Of a stretch of 64,000 nt of DNA, positions 16,814-25,216 are shown in pieces; the stretch's first letter is position 1; each line of letters opens with the position of its first letter. The notes beneath the pieces were generated by a model. It ran no database searches and was not told the origin of the DNA. It saw nothing but the letters and a program-made list of their open reading frames with translations. The DNA lies in NCBI RefSeq assembly GCF_018614975.1, contig NZ_JAGGNR010000016.1, positions 124,001 through 188,000 on the forward strand, given 5' to 3'. This DNA comes from Paenibacillus polymyxa. GTDB taxonomy: Bacteria > Bacillota > Bacilli > Paenibacillales > Paenibacillaceae. The position numbers and the translations under genes are program-made.

Positions 16814-17875
16814 TTATGCCGATTCCCTTGGAATCAACGTAGTCGATAACATAACCGTTTCTTTCGGCGTTCCGGGGCGTTCGATCCGGCGTTGTAAAGC
16901 CTCGACCGCGCGCTGTCCAAGTTCCTCTTTACACAGATTAACTGTGGTCAGGGGCGGGGAGGACGTAACTGCGGAATGTACATTGTCGATACCGATGACA
17001 AGGCAATCTTTAGGTGTAGAGATACCGATCTCCTGTAATTTGTGCATCCATTGCAAAGCAATATCATCATTAACACCAATCCAGGCATCGGGACGTTTGT
17101 CATCTGGCATGTTTTGAATGGTGGTAGCCAATTGGTTAACCCATTCGCCGTTCTCATACGGAATGTTCCATTCTCTGAAGCTGGTCGTATGACTGGTGTC
17201 CACATGGAAATGGTTCAGGGCCAACTCAATCCCGATCTTCCGCTGCGCAAAGCTGGCAGCACGACCATCATCTGTGATGAGGCCAATCCGTTGGCAATTC
17301 ATAGACATTAGATATCTAGCCACGGTGATGCCAGCTTCCAGATTATCATGGCTGATCGTATCACAATTCAGCAGGGGTTCCTGATGATCTACCAAAATAA
17401 TAGGCCGACCGGTCTGAGAGAGCCGTTGCAGAACTGTATGAGGAAAAGCCCCCATGACAATAATCCCGGCACAACGTTCCCAGTCCAAGTGAGGAGCAAT
17501 AGCTTTTTCGGGAGAGATGTTCTCGTCCGTCACTCCGAGTGAGGGAGATACAATGGCATGATGCCAACCACGCTCATTACAGGCGGAGATCATGCCTGAC
17601 AGAACACGTTGCCAGTAGTGAGGTTCACCACGGTTGAGCTGATTCATGCATATGAGAGCAAACGGTGGATCGGACGGATCTGCATGGTTTGCAGTAGCAG
17701 GACTATTGCTAGCACCCGGAGTACTTTGGCGATATCCTAAAGCCCGAGCGAGTTCGAGTACCCGTGCGCGTGTCGCTTCACTGACACCCGTCTTGCCACT
17801 GAGTGCGCGGGAGACGGCATATTTGGATAATCCGAGCTGGTCAGCCAGCGTCTGAATGGATACTTTGCGTGACAT
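16814..17875 (-). CDS. LacI family transcriptional regulator
   Basis: A 353-residue regulator. The N-terminal HTH is typical (SIQTLADQLGLSKYAVSRAL, residues 6-25), followed by the hinge helix VLELARALGYRQ and a periplasmic-binding-protein-like effector domain (RCAGIIVMGAF, ILVDHQEPLLNCD, GIDNVHSAVTSSPPLTTVN). It is divergent from a GH125 alpha-mannosidase gene with two palindromes between them, so it most likely represses that gene and itself until a mannoside-derived sugar binds. The TTG-rich upstream stretch contains no better start. Confidence 0.92.
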   Translation of the reverse strand: MSRKVSIQTLADQLGLSKYAVSRALSGKTGVSEATRARVLELARALGYRQSTPGASNSPATANHADPSDPPFALICMNQLNRGEPHYWQRVLSGMISACNERGWHHAIVSPSLGVTDENISPEKAIAPHLDWERCAGIIVMGAFPHTVLQRLSQTGRPIILVDHQEPLLNCDTISHDNLEAGITVARYLMSMNCQRIGLITDDGRAASFAQRKIGIELALNHFHVDTSHTTSFREWNIPYENGEWVNQLATTIQNMPDDKRPDAWIGVNDDIALQWMHKLQEIGISTPKDCLVIGIDNVHSAVTSSPPLTTVNLCKEELGQRAVEALQRRIERPGTPKETVMLSTTLIPRESA

Positions 17876-17912
17876 ATCATTACTCCTTCGTATGTGAGAT
17901 AACCTTTATGAA

Positions 17913-17941
17913 TTGACGATCATCGTCTGACACAGTACACT
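17913..17941 (+). promoter_or_regulatory. promoter of GH125 gene with palindromic operator
   Basis: TTGACG at 17913-17918 and TACACT at 17936-17941 have a 17-base spacer. A perfect 13-base palindrome, GACGATCATCGTC, lies at 17915-17927 over the -35 end, a good place for LacI-type repression. Confidence 0.6.
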
Positions 17942-17953
17942 TACAAATAATAA

Positions 17954-17976
17954 TGTTATTATAATTTATCATAACA
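17954..17976. promoter_or_regulatory. 23-base AT-rich palindrome between LacI regulator and GH125
   Basis: The arms start TGTTAT and end ATAACA, symmetric around 17965 with only one mismatched pair. It is likely a second binding site, or a site for another regulator, downstream of the start of transcription of the mannosidase gene. Confidence 0.5.
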
Positions 17977-18053
17977 AAAATAACAATAGTGTAAGGGTGT
18001 TAGGCTTAATCTAAACCAATTTGCTAAACCTCAATTTGAAGGAGACGACATCC

Positions 18054-19373
18054 ATGGAACAGTTCAGATTACCGAAAATCCCTATGCCACAACTGGAATT
18101 GCCGCAAGCTGTGCAGGATATTCTGACTGAGGCGGACGAGCGTTTGCAACATCGACCGAGATTGCTGGCTCAGTTTCGCAATTGTTTTCCCAATACGCTG
18201 GAAACGACCACGAAGCTACTTGAGGATGGGACCACCTTTGTGATTACAGGGGATATTCCCGCGATGTGGTTAAGGGATTCGGTAGAGCAGGTCATGCATT
18301 ATGTTCCACTTGCGAAGGATGATGAGAAGTTACAGCGTATTATCGGAGGACTAATCAAACGTCATACGTTCTACGCTGAGATGGACATCTATGCCAATAC
18401 TTTCAATGAAACAGCGAATGGATGGCATTGGGATGCCAATGATGAGACGGAGATGTCACCTTGGGTGTGGGAACGGAAGTTTGAACTGGATTCCCTTTGT
18501 TTCTCCATGAAGCTGGCTTACACATATTGGCGGGAGACTGAACTTACGGATATATTTGACGAGCGCTTCAAGAAAGTAATGGGGAATATCGTACACCTGT
18601 GGGAGACAGAACAGCATCATGCAGAACGTTCATCTTACCGGTTCATGCGTCGCAATTGTCCAGCCCATGATACGCTGCGTAATGAAGGATTGGGTATGCC
18701 TGTGAATTACACGGGGATGATCTGGTCCGGATTTCGTCCGAGTGATGATGCCTGTGATTTTCATTATAATATTCCGGCGAACATGTTTGCTGCGGTAACC
18801 TTGCGTCAGATGGGGGAGATCGCGAAGTGGGTGTTCAGGGATGAACATCTGGTAAGCCGGATGGCTCGTTTGGAAGAAGAAATACGACACGGTATTGCCC
18901 TGTACGGTACTTACCGTCATCCAGAGTATGGACAGATTTATGCCTATGAGACGGACGGTTACGGCAACTTTTGTCTGATGGATGATGCGGGCACACCTGG
19001 ACTGATGTCTATACCGTATATGGAGTATACTTCGATTGAAGACAGGGTGTATCAGAACACACGTCGATTTATTCTGAGTAAGGAAAATCCGTTCTACTAT
19101 GAAGGGAAGGTAGCCAAAGGCATTGGCAGTCCACACACACCTCCGGGATACATTTGGCACATGGCTCTATCCATGCAGGGTCTGACCGCAGACAATGACG
19201 AGGAAATGCTGGCCATGATTGAATTGCTGGAGAACACGGATGCGGGTACCGGATATATGCATGAGGGTTTCCACGCTGATGATCCCAACACGTTCACCAG
19301 ACCATGGTTTGCCTGGTCCAACAGCCTGTTCTCGCAGTTGGTGTATAAGGCAATGAAAAAAGGAATTCTATAA
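18054..19373 (+). CDS. GH125 exo-alpha-1,6-mannosidase (metal-independent)
   Basis: A 439-residue (alpha/alpha)6-barrel glycosidase. Family landmarks include AMWLRDSVEQVMHY, AEMDIYANTFNETANGWHWD, SPWVWERKFELDSLCF, IWSGFRPSDDACDFHYNIP and GYMHEGFHADDPNTFTRPWF. GH125 enzymes remove terminal alpha-1,6-mannose by inversion from N-glycan-like or yeast mannans. There is no signal peptide, so it acts on imported oligosaccharides. AAGGAGA lies before the ATG at 18054. It is under the divergent LacI regulator. Confidence 0.92.
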   Translation: MEQFRLPKIPMPQLELPQAVQDILTEADERLQHRPRLLAQFRNCFPNTLETTTKLLEDGTTFVITGDIPAMWLRDSVEQVMHYVPLAKDDEKLQRIIGGLIKRHTFYAEMDIYANTFNETANGWHWDANDETEMSPWVWERKFELDSLCFSMKLAYTYWRETELTDIFDERFKKVMGNIVHLWETEQHHAERSSYRFMRRNCPAHDTLRNEGLGMPVNYTGMIWSGFRPSDDACDFHYNIPANMFAAVTLRQMGEIAKWVFRDEHLVSRMARLEEEIRHGIALYGTYRHPEYGQIYAYETDGYGNFCLMDDAGTPGLMSIPYMEYTSIEDRVYQNTRRFILSKENPFYYEGKVAKGIGSPHTPPGYIWHMALSMQGLTADNDEEMLAMIELLENTDAGTGYMHEGFHADDPNTFTRPWFAWSNSLFSQLVYKAMKKGIL

Positions 19374-19443
19374 GTGATGTAGTTCAAAAAAATAATTGCT
19401 CACTGCCTGCAAAGTGGCCGTTCCGGTTACGAATCGTTCTTTT

Positions 19444-19520
19444 GATCGCTGTTATCCCCGGATTTCCTGATCGACTTTTGTGAAGTCGAAATCCGGTGAT
19501 AAAGGCGAGCACTTCGTTTC
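19444..19520 (-). repeat. dispersed stem-loop repeat, copy C
   Basis: Read on the minus strand it starts GAAACGAAGTGCTCGCCTTT, passes an inner hairpin (TCGACTT...AAGTCGA, 19471-19489) and ends in the core GGGGATAACAGCGATC (19459 to 19444). The outer arms pair (ATCACCGGATTT with AAATCCGGGGAT). It matches copy B at 35861-35937 in both halves but not in the central loop. Confidence 0.75.
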
Positions 19521-19620
19521 TTCAGAATCGATTTCGTTCCCTGCACTACTTTTACTATCGAGCGCGACTGTTTTTGAACGACATCATTTTTAGAATAGGA
19601 GAGTGGGTAAAAAAAACAAG

Positions 19621-19657
19621 AAAGCCCAAACTGCTAAACTATTGCAGTTTGGGCTTT
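19621..19657. terminator. bidirectional terminator
   Basis: Perfect 14-base arms AAAGCCCAAACTGC (19621-19634) and GCAGTTTGGGCTTT (19644-19657) lie between convergent genes. Confidence 0.9.
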
Positions 19658-19685
19658 GTTTAAATTGAAAAACACAGGCGCTTTG

Positions 19686-20741
19686 TTATGTGTTTTTCAG
19701 CAGATCAGCGATGAATACTTTCTGGCCTGTGCGTGCGCTTTCCAGGGATGCAAGGACCATGGCCATGCTGAATTGGTTATCGCTGCAATCGGTCTCAGGT
19801 AGTCGTCCGGATTCCAGTGCGGCGAACATGTCTTCGAGACAGCCGTGATGACCTGTTTTGTCCATGACAGGCAGTTCCGCTTCAATCCGCTCACTTGGCT
19901 GGAAAAAGGATGGTTTGCCGTCAGCATCCAGGCTTTGCGCAGTAACCACCTCAGCGTAGATGTCATCATGACCATCCCAGATGGCGGTTCCTTTATCACC
20001 GATTACGCGCCAGCTTGCTTCCCATGATGTGGGTACACCTTCTGCGCACCAGGATCCACGATAGTTGAATACGGACCCGTCAGACATTTCAAATATACAT
20101 AACGCCATCGCATTGCCCTGATACCAGGACCCTGGAGGATTGAACTCATGGCAGTACACTGATACCGGGTTGGCTCCGAGAATATATCGTGCCTGATCAA
20201 ACGTATGTATTGCCATATCGAGCAGCAGCGGGCTATCCATCAGGTCTCGGAATCCGCCGAAGTGTGGCCCGAGGAAGAAGTCGGCTCCTGCGTAACCTAC
20301 CTGCCCTATAGCTCCGCCGGAAATGAGGTGCTGGTAGGCGCGGATACGCGGATCGAAACGGCGATTTTGCATCACGGCTTGAATGTGTCCTGTACTGCGA
20401 GAGGTTTGCACAATATCTGTGCAGTCGGAGAAGGATTCTGCGAGGGGTTTCTCGCCAAATACGTGACATCCTTCCTTCAGCGCCGTCATGGCAATGCCGT
20501 AATGACTCGCCGGAATTGTGACATCGAATACGATATTCGCGCCAGTTGCTTGAATGGCCTCACGGATATCGGTGAACGTAGGGCAGGTGAGGCCATGTCT
20601 TGTAGCAAAAGCAAGGGCTGTCTGTTCATACAGATCGACCAGTCCCACGATTTCTGTGTCCGGCCTTTGCAAGGCATAGTCTGCCCACGTGTTTGCCATG
20701 GCACCGCAGCCGGCGATAATTACCCGATAAGGATGAGTCAT
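19686..20741 (-). CDS. Gfo/Idh/MocA family oxidoreductase
   Basis: A 351-residue NAD(P)-dependent sugar or cyclitol dehydrogenase. The Rossmann motif is GCGAMA near residue 11, and the family EKP motif is in FGEKPLAES near residue 95. The C-terminal alpha/beta domain includes LDMAIHTFDQARYILG, where the His is the usual catalytic residue. It is the second gene of a leftward operon, 48 bases after a sugar isomerase-like gene. Together they probably oxidise and isomerise an imported sugar or inositol-type compound. The substrate is unknown. Confidence 0.92.
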   Translation of the reverse strand: MTHPYRVIIAGCGAMANTWADYALQRPDTEIVGLVDLYEQTALAFATRHGLTCPTFTDIREAIQATGANIVFDVTIPASHYGIAMTALKEGCHVFGEKPLAESFSDCTDIVQTSRSTGHIQAVMQNRRFDPRIRAYQHLISGGAIGQVGYAGADFFLGPHFGGFRDLMDSPLLLDMAIHTFDQARYILGANPVSVYCHEFNPPGSWYQGNAMALCIFEMSDGSVFNYRGSWCAEGVPTSWEASWRVIGDKGTAIWDGHDDIYAEVVTAQSLDADGKPSFFQPSERIEAELPVMDKTGHHGCLEDMFAALESGRLPETDCSDNQFSMAMVLASLESARTGQKVFIADLLKNT

Positions 20742-20789
20742 GTTCCCATCTCCTTCGTATGGATTGTGTTATACCGCTCGCATGGTTTT

Positions 20790-21677
20790 CTATACCGGAT
20801 TTGGCACAAAATCGCCACCGCGGCATTGTTTCAAATATCGCAATGCATGCACCTGGCCGGTCATTTCGAGTTCGTCTTTGTAGACGGGATCATGCCAGCC
20901 TTCAATATCAATCGTGCCCTGATAACCGTTCTGGCGCAGAATGGTGATAATGTCTGCCCAGTTGTTATCCCCGAAGCCGGGTGTGCGGTGCCAGACGAAT
21001 TCACGTGGGCCATGCACGCCATATTCCTTGACAATATCCCAGGCAATCGTGGCATCTTTGCCATGTACGTGGAAGACTTTATGAGCCCATTTGCGTAGCT
21101 GTGGAATAGGATCGATCAGGCTGGACATTTGATGACAAGGCTCCCACTCCAGGCCTACATTGTCATCTGGAACAGCATCAAACATCATCTCCCAGGCCGT
21201 CGGATTATGGGCAATGTTCCAGTCGCCTGTCTGCCAAGTTCCTCCCATATCACAGTTTTCAAAAGCAATGCGTACACCCCGGTCTGCTGCCCGGCGTGCC
21301 AGTTCACCAAATACTTCCTTGAACCGGGGGATGGACTCGTTAATGGGTTGATCGGTCAGACGTCCGGTGAACCCGGAGACGATATCTGCACCGAAGAGCT
21401 GTGCGTGATCAATCACTCGCTCCCAGCTTGCCAGTGTATCGGCGTTGTCTCCGGCTCCGGTGAGCGGATTACCAAATACACTCACCGCGGAGATGACAAT
21501 ACCTTGTTCGTCCACGATTTCACGGACACGTTTGGCTGTCTCTGCCAGGTCCAGATCGCCAGTTGTTTGCCAGAAGGTCAGGTTAAATGATTCGAAGCCG
21601 TGTTGCATGATCTGCGGGATAACGCGGACGGCGTCCTGCCCGCCTACAAGGGTACCGATGCGTAATGATTGATTCAT
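20790..21677 (-). CDS. sugar phosphate isomerase/epimerase (xylose isomerase-like TIM barrel)
   Basis: A 295-residue AP-endonuclease-2/xylose-isomerase-like TIM barrel. Metal- and substrate-binding positions are visible in RIAFENCDMGGTW, GLEWEPCH, KVFHVHGKDATI and GTIDIEGWHDP, giving the Glu, Asp/His, His and Glu ligands of the family. It is the first gene of the operon with the Gfo/Idh oxidoreductase and is divergent from an AraC regulator. This fits an inducible sugar-utilisation unit. Confidence 0.9.
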   Translation of the reverse strand: MNQSLRIGTLVGGQDAVRVIPQIMQHGFESFNLTFWQTTGDLDLAETAKRVREIVDEQGIVISAVSVFGNPLTGAGDNADTLASWERVIDHAQLFGADIVSGFTGRLTDQPINESIPRFKEVFGELARRAADRGVRIAFENCDMGGTWQTGDWNIAHNPTAWEMMFDAVPDDNVGLEWEPCHQMSSLIDPIPQLRKWAHKVFHVHGKDATIAWDIVKEYGVHGPREFVWHRTPGFGDNNWADIITILRQNGYQGTIDIEGWHDPVYKDELEMTGQVHALRYLKQCRGGDFVPNPV

Positions 21678-21806
21678 GGTTGTATTTCACTCCAATATTG
21701 GCTTATAGTACTTCGTGACACACTCATTATAGCCGTGGATTAACGGGATGGCTCTAAACAATCTTGTGTAATAATAGTCGGATCTTGTGAAGAGGGGGAA
21801 GAAGTT

Positions 21807-22703
21807 GTGCTGGATCTGAAAGCGCTTCACGAAAATACCCGAATTGACCATAAATCACATCCATTTCAGCTGTTCCAAAATCGGTGTTCAGATATGAAAG
21901 CTGAAGAATGTATCCTGTATTTGCATTGGCATGAACATTTTGAACTGATTATCATGCGCAAGGGAAATGCGCTGTTTCATATTGATAGCAAACCTTATGT
22001 GGTTCGAGCAGGTGAGGTCATCATCATTCCTGGAGGTACACTACATGTCGGATATGCCCTGGATGAGGGGGATGTGCATTATGATTCCGTTGTAGTGAAC
22101 CGTGCACTGTTCCATGATTTCACCCATGATCCTGTGCATGAGCAATATGTCGCGCCGTACTTAGAAGGAAGGGTGAGGTTTCCGGTCAAACCGGCAGAGG
22201 AAAACACAGCCTGCACAGGCTATTATTCTTTGCTGAATGAAGCTGTGGAGGAAATGGCGTTACAGCCCCCGGCTTATCAGCTCGTGGTGAAATCCAAGCT
22301 GCATGCCTTGTTCACCCTGCTTGCGCGAACCTTTATGCCGCAGCAGCTACCGGATAAATCGGTCGGATCGTATTTTCCCAACCGTGAACGTTTCAAACAG
22401 TTGATTGCACAGATTGAAGCGGACCCCACAGGTAAGATGTCTGTTACGGAAGCGGCAAGTCATGTGGGATTGAATGCGTATCACTTCTGCAAAATGTTCA
22501 AAAAGCTGACCGGACGTACCTTCGTGGAATACGTGAACGGGTGCAGGATGAGTGAGGCAGAACAGCTGCTGCAAGGCAGTAGTCTGACCATTACAGAGAT
22601 CGCAGCCAGAGTTGGCTGCGACAACGCCAACTATTTTACGAAGTTATACAAACAATACAAGGGCATGACCCCCTCGCAGGGACGTGGGAGAAAAGAAGGT
22701 TGA
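21807..22703 (+). CDS. AraC family transcriptional regulator
   Basis: A 298-residue regulator with an N-terminal cupin sensor (LHWHEHFELIIMRKG, GEVIIIPGGTLHVGY) and a C-terminal double HTH (SVTEAASHVGLNAYHFCKMF and LTITEIAARVGCDNANYFT). The GTG start at 21807 is preceded by GAGGGGG. It is divergent from the isomerase/oxidoreductase operon with 129 bases between starts and likely activates it in the presence of the sugar. Confidence 0.92.
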   Translation: MLDLKALHENTRIDHKSHPFQLFQNRCSDMKAEECILYLHWHEHFELIIMRKGNALFHIDSKPYVVRAGEVIIIPGGTLHVGYALDEGDVHYDSVVVNRALFHDFTHDPVHEQYVAPYLEGRVRFPVKPAEENTACTGYYSLLNEAVEEMALQPPAYQLVVKSKLHALFTLLARTFMPQQLPDKSVGSYFPNRERFKQLIAQIEADPTGKMSVTEAASHVGLNAYHFCKMFKKLTGRTFVEYVNGCRMSEAEQLLQGSSLTITEIAARVGCDNANYFTKLYKQYKGMTPSQGRGRKEG

Positions 22704-22855
22704 GCACGACCGGTTTAACAGTAGTCTCAAATAAAATGTCCATAACGAAGGTTGTAGCCATATGCAACTCGCAATCACAAATGTGAGCAGAAGCAAAGCA
22801 CACAGCAGTGATTACCGTAACCATAATCATACGATACGCCCGTATACAAAGAATA

Positions 22856-22892
22856 ACCCAGATAAAGGCCTCTTGAAGGCTTTTATCCGGGT
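22856..22892. terminator. hairpin between convergent genes
   Basis: Fifteen-base imperfect arms at 22856-22870 and 22878-22892 are followed by AGTTTT. It probably serves the AraC gene and the leftward kinase-like gene. Confidence 0.7.
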
Positions 22893-22940
22893 AGTTTTGA
22901 TTCAATAATATCAAGACAATCATCTATGTGTATAACGTGT

Positions 22941-23624
22941 TCATTTCATAAACCTGGAGAACAGACGATTGGCTTTCTTGGCGAGGTCGTCCATTTTGAC
23001 GTTGGCATGATCGAACTGATTGTATCCCCATTTGATCGTTTGCAGCATGCGTGGAGATATGGGCGTACCTTTGATTCGCGGATAGATGTTGTGATAAGCC
23101 CAGACAAGATGCTCCCAGCGATTGTCATTGCCATCCTGAATATACTCGGATACGTCAATCACTTTCCCGCGTCCATCCTGAAGAATTACATTTTTTAGAT
23201 GAATGTCACGAGGGTTCAACCCGCGGCTGCGAACGGCTTCTCGCGCTGCATCCACATCGAGCATCACCTGCTCGGGGACGGGAATTCCCTTTTCCAAACA
23301 TTCCAGCAGCGTATCCCCGGGTTCAAAACTGATCACGAGCACATTCCGGCCGCTGCCGTAATAAGTAGGGAAGTATGGCAGGCCTTTGAGCTGTTCGTAT
23401 ACCTGTTTTTCATTTTCGAGTTTGTCCAAGGCATGATCCGAGTACATCTTGAAGGCATACTGCGGCAAGCCGTCATACGTAAATACAGCCGCATCCGTAC
23501 CTGTGCCAATGCAATTCAATCCTCCTACATCGCCGATGATGTTTACGAGCTCATTCCGGTCGCTTCCGATGACTTGGATCTGTTGTAATGCTTCTTCCGC
23601 CTGGAACCAATCCGGTCGATTCAT
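22941..23624 (-). CDS. small protein-kinase-like protein (YrzF/YbdM type)
   Basis: A 227-residue minimal kinase fold. It has a glycine-rich loop GTGTDAAVF, the VAIK-like lysine in YAFKMY, a catalytic-loop equivalent NPRDIHLKNVIL in place of HRDLKPxN, and VIDVSEY in place of DFG. No membrane or PASTA domain is present. B. subtilis YrzF and YbdM are similar small orphan kinases of poorly known role. The ATG at 23624 has AAAGGAGG upstream. The changed catalytic motifs leave open whether it phosphorylates proteins or small molecules. Confidence 0.85.
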   Translation of the reverse strand: MNRPDWFQAEEALQQIQVIGSDRNELVNIIGDVGGLNCIGTGTDAAVFTYDGLPQYAFKMYSDHALDKLENEKQVYEQLKGLPYFPTYYGSGRNVLVISFEPGDTLLECLEKGIPVPEQVMLDVDAAREAVRSRGLNPRDIHLKNVILQDGRGKVIDVSEYIQDGNDNRWEHLVWAYHNIYPRIKGTPISPRMLQTIKWGYNQFDHANVKMDDLAKKANRLFSRFMK

Positions 23625-24130
23625 GGGTGGTGCCTCCTTTTAGGATATGCCTGTACAATTTTTTTCATATAATCATTTTCTAACGAACCGAGTAAGTCTT
23701 ATTTCACGTAAATCGGCAGATCTGAAAATATAACGGATCAGAGACACGCTATTGACTCATTTGCTTGCAGTAAACACGTTCTACAACCGAAATAAGACTA
23801 ATTAGCGTGTCTGGAGTTCGTTAGATTCCGTAAAACCTCGTGATCCACGTGATAAGGTGTGTGTGATTCGTTAGCGCCGGGCCAGCGCTGGACCCGTAAG
23901 ACCCGTACTAACATCATGGATTCGCTGCCCTCTATTAAGTATATTATGCGTTCTGCTCCGCAATTTCATCTTTTGGTGATGTTACTATATAAACGATACG
24001 GATCGAATCGGAAACGGTTGCGTCAGAAGAAAATAACGGAAGCGCGCTTGCGGCAAGGTTGCCCGGGCTTTATACTGTGAGCATTAAGGGATCTCATGCA
24101 GATCCGGCACACAGAAAGGCAGAAGTTCTT
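23625..24130. other. structured intergenic element with crossing inverted repeats
   Basis: About 500 bases lack a convincing gene. Three inverted pairs occur: 23679-23688/23816-23825, 23695-23705/23789-23799 and 23742-23751/23803-23812. The last two cross each other inside the first, a pseudoknot-like order. A near-palindrome CGGGCCAGCGCTGGACCCG follows at 23878-23896. A 73-codon open frame at 23859-24080 has no ribosome site. Confidence 0.5.
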
Positions 24131-25048
24131 ATGGCACAATACCCGCAGTGGTCTTATTCGCAGTCGCGGGCGAGTATGTTCGATGAGTGCCTGCGCAAAT
24201 ATTATTATCATTATTACGGTGCCCATAACGGCTGGAAGACAGACTCTGCTGATGAGATGCAGGTTCGTCTGTACCGTCTGAAGCAGCTCAGCAATCTGTA
24301 TCTTGTCTTCGGGGACCTCGCGCATCGGATGTGTGAGTCGGCGGTACGAAGCAGGGAAGAGGGCAAAGATAAACCACGTGAACACTTTCTGGAACAGACG
24401 ATACGCAAGCTGCTGAATCAGGCGTATGTGGAATCCATGGACGCGGATCAGTGGCGGCTGAACCCCAAGAATCGCACGATGCTGTCTGAGATTTATTACG
24501 GGGATGATACGTTGGATGACCGGATTGCCACGATCAAGGAGCGGGCTTCGGCCTGTGTCAGTAACTTGTACCAGACGCTTACGTGGGAGGACTTGTCCCG
24601 GGCAAGTACGGACATTCTGGAGATCGAGAAATGGGATACCATGATGCTGCACGATACACGCGTGTATGTGAAGATGGATTTACTGTATCGGCGCAGTAAC
24701 GGCAATATTGTCATTGTGGACTGGAAGACGGGTAAGGAAGATGACTTCTCCGATCAGCTAATGCTGTACGCATCCTATGTGAGAGAGCACTACCGGGTTC
24801 CCCTGGAGCAGATTGAGCTGCGAGTGGAGTATCTGTTAACCGGAAAACACCGAGAGTTTACAGCCACAGAAGAGGATATCCGAAAGGTGGAGGAGAACGT
24901 GGGTCGTTATATCGAGGAGATGCGATCCTGTGTGGAGGATGAGTACTATAACCGTCCAAAGGACGTCACCTACTTCACAGCAATGCCATCGCACCGGTCC
25001 TGCCGGGATTGCAACTTCCGCGAAGTATGCAGTGAGCGAGCAGTCTGA
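24131..25048 (+). CDS. PD-(D/E)XK nuclease superfamily protein with Fe-S cysteines (Cas4/AddB-like)
   Basis: A 305-residue RecB-like nuclease domain protein. The core motif is IVIVDWKTGKEDD (D...DxK) preceded by VYVKMDLLYRR, and the QxxxY helix is QLMLYASYV. One cysteine near the N terminus (MFDECLRKYYYHYY) and three at the C terminus (SCRDCNFREVCS) form the four-cysteine pattern that holds a 4Fe-4S cluster in Cas4 and AddB. No CRISPR, helicase or phage gene is near, so it is an orphan DNA-processing protein. The ATG at 24131 follows AGAAAGGCAG; an upstream start in the same frame is possible. Confidence 0.85.
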   Translation: MAQYPQWSYSQSRASMFDECLRKYYYHYYGAHNGWKTDSADEMQVRLYRLKQLSNLYLVFGDLAHRMCESAVRSREEGKDKPREHFLEQTIRKLLNQAYVESMDADQWRLNPKNRTMLSEIYYGDDTLDDRIATIKERASACVSNLYQTLTWEDLSRASTDILEIEKWDTMMLHDTRVYVKMDLLYRRSNGNIVIVDWKTGKEDDFSDQLMLYASYVREHYRVPLEQIELRVEYLLTGKHREFTATEEDIRKVEENVGRYIEEMRSCVEDEYYNRPKDVTYFTAMPSHRSCRDCNFREVCSERAV

Positions 25049-25118
25049 AGTGCCAAAACCGGAGGAACCTAGAGGCCTTATACCAACTAACAAGCTATTT
25101 CTTATGTGAAAAAAATCA

Positions 25119-25162
25119 AGAAGCGCAGGGCCGGGAAAGTCATTTGCCCGACTTGCGCTTCT
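25119..25162 (-). terminator. intrinsic terminator of ald
   Basis: Arms AGAAGCGCA (25119-25127) and TGCGCTTCT (25154-25162) have further pairing inside. On the minus strand the stem is followed by a T-rich run. Confidence 0.85.
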
Positions 25163-25216
25163 ATTACGTTCCACAGGCTTGGCGACAAGGCGCCGGGTGG
25201 AACGATCATATCAAGA

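Larger units (their letters stand above)
19374..19685. other. intergenic region with repeat copy C and terminator
   Basis: This gap lies between convergent genes. It holds a full-length copy of the dispersed stem-loop repeat (19444-19520) and the bidirectional terminator at 19621-19657. No gene was seen. Confidence 0.6.

Noticed and set aside
19444-19520. Repeat copy C as a simple terminator of the GH125 gene
   Set aside because: No T-run follows and the same sequence recurs at two other sites; a proper terminator lies at 19621-19657.
23859-24080. 73-codon rightward open frame in the structured gap
   Set aside because: No ribosome site, unusual composition, and it overlaps the GC-rich palindrome and the start of the nuclease frame.
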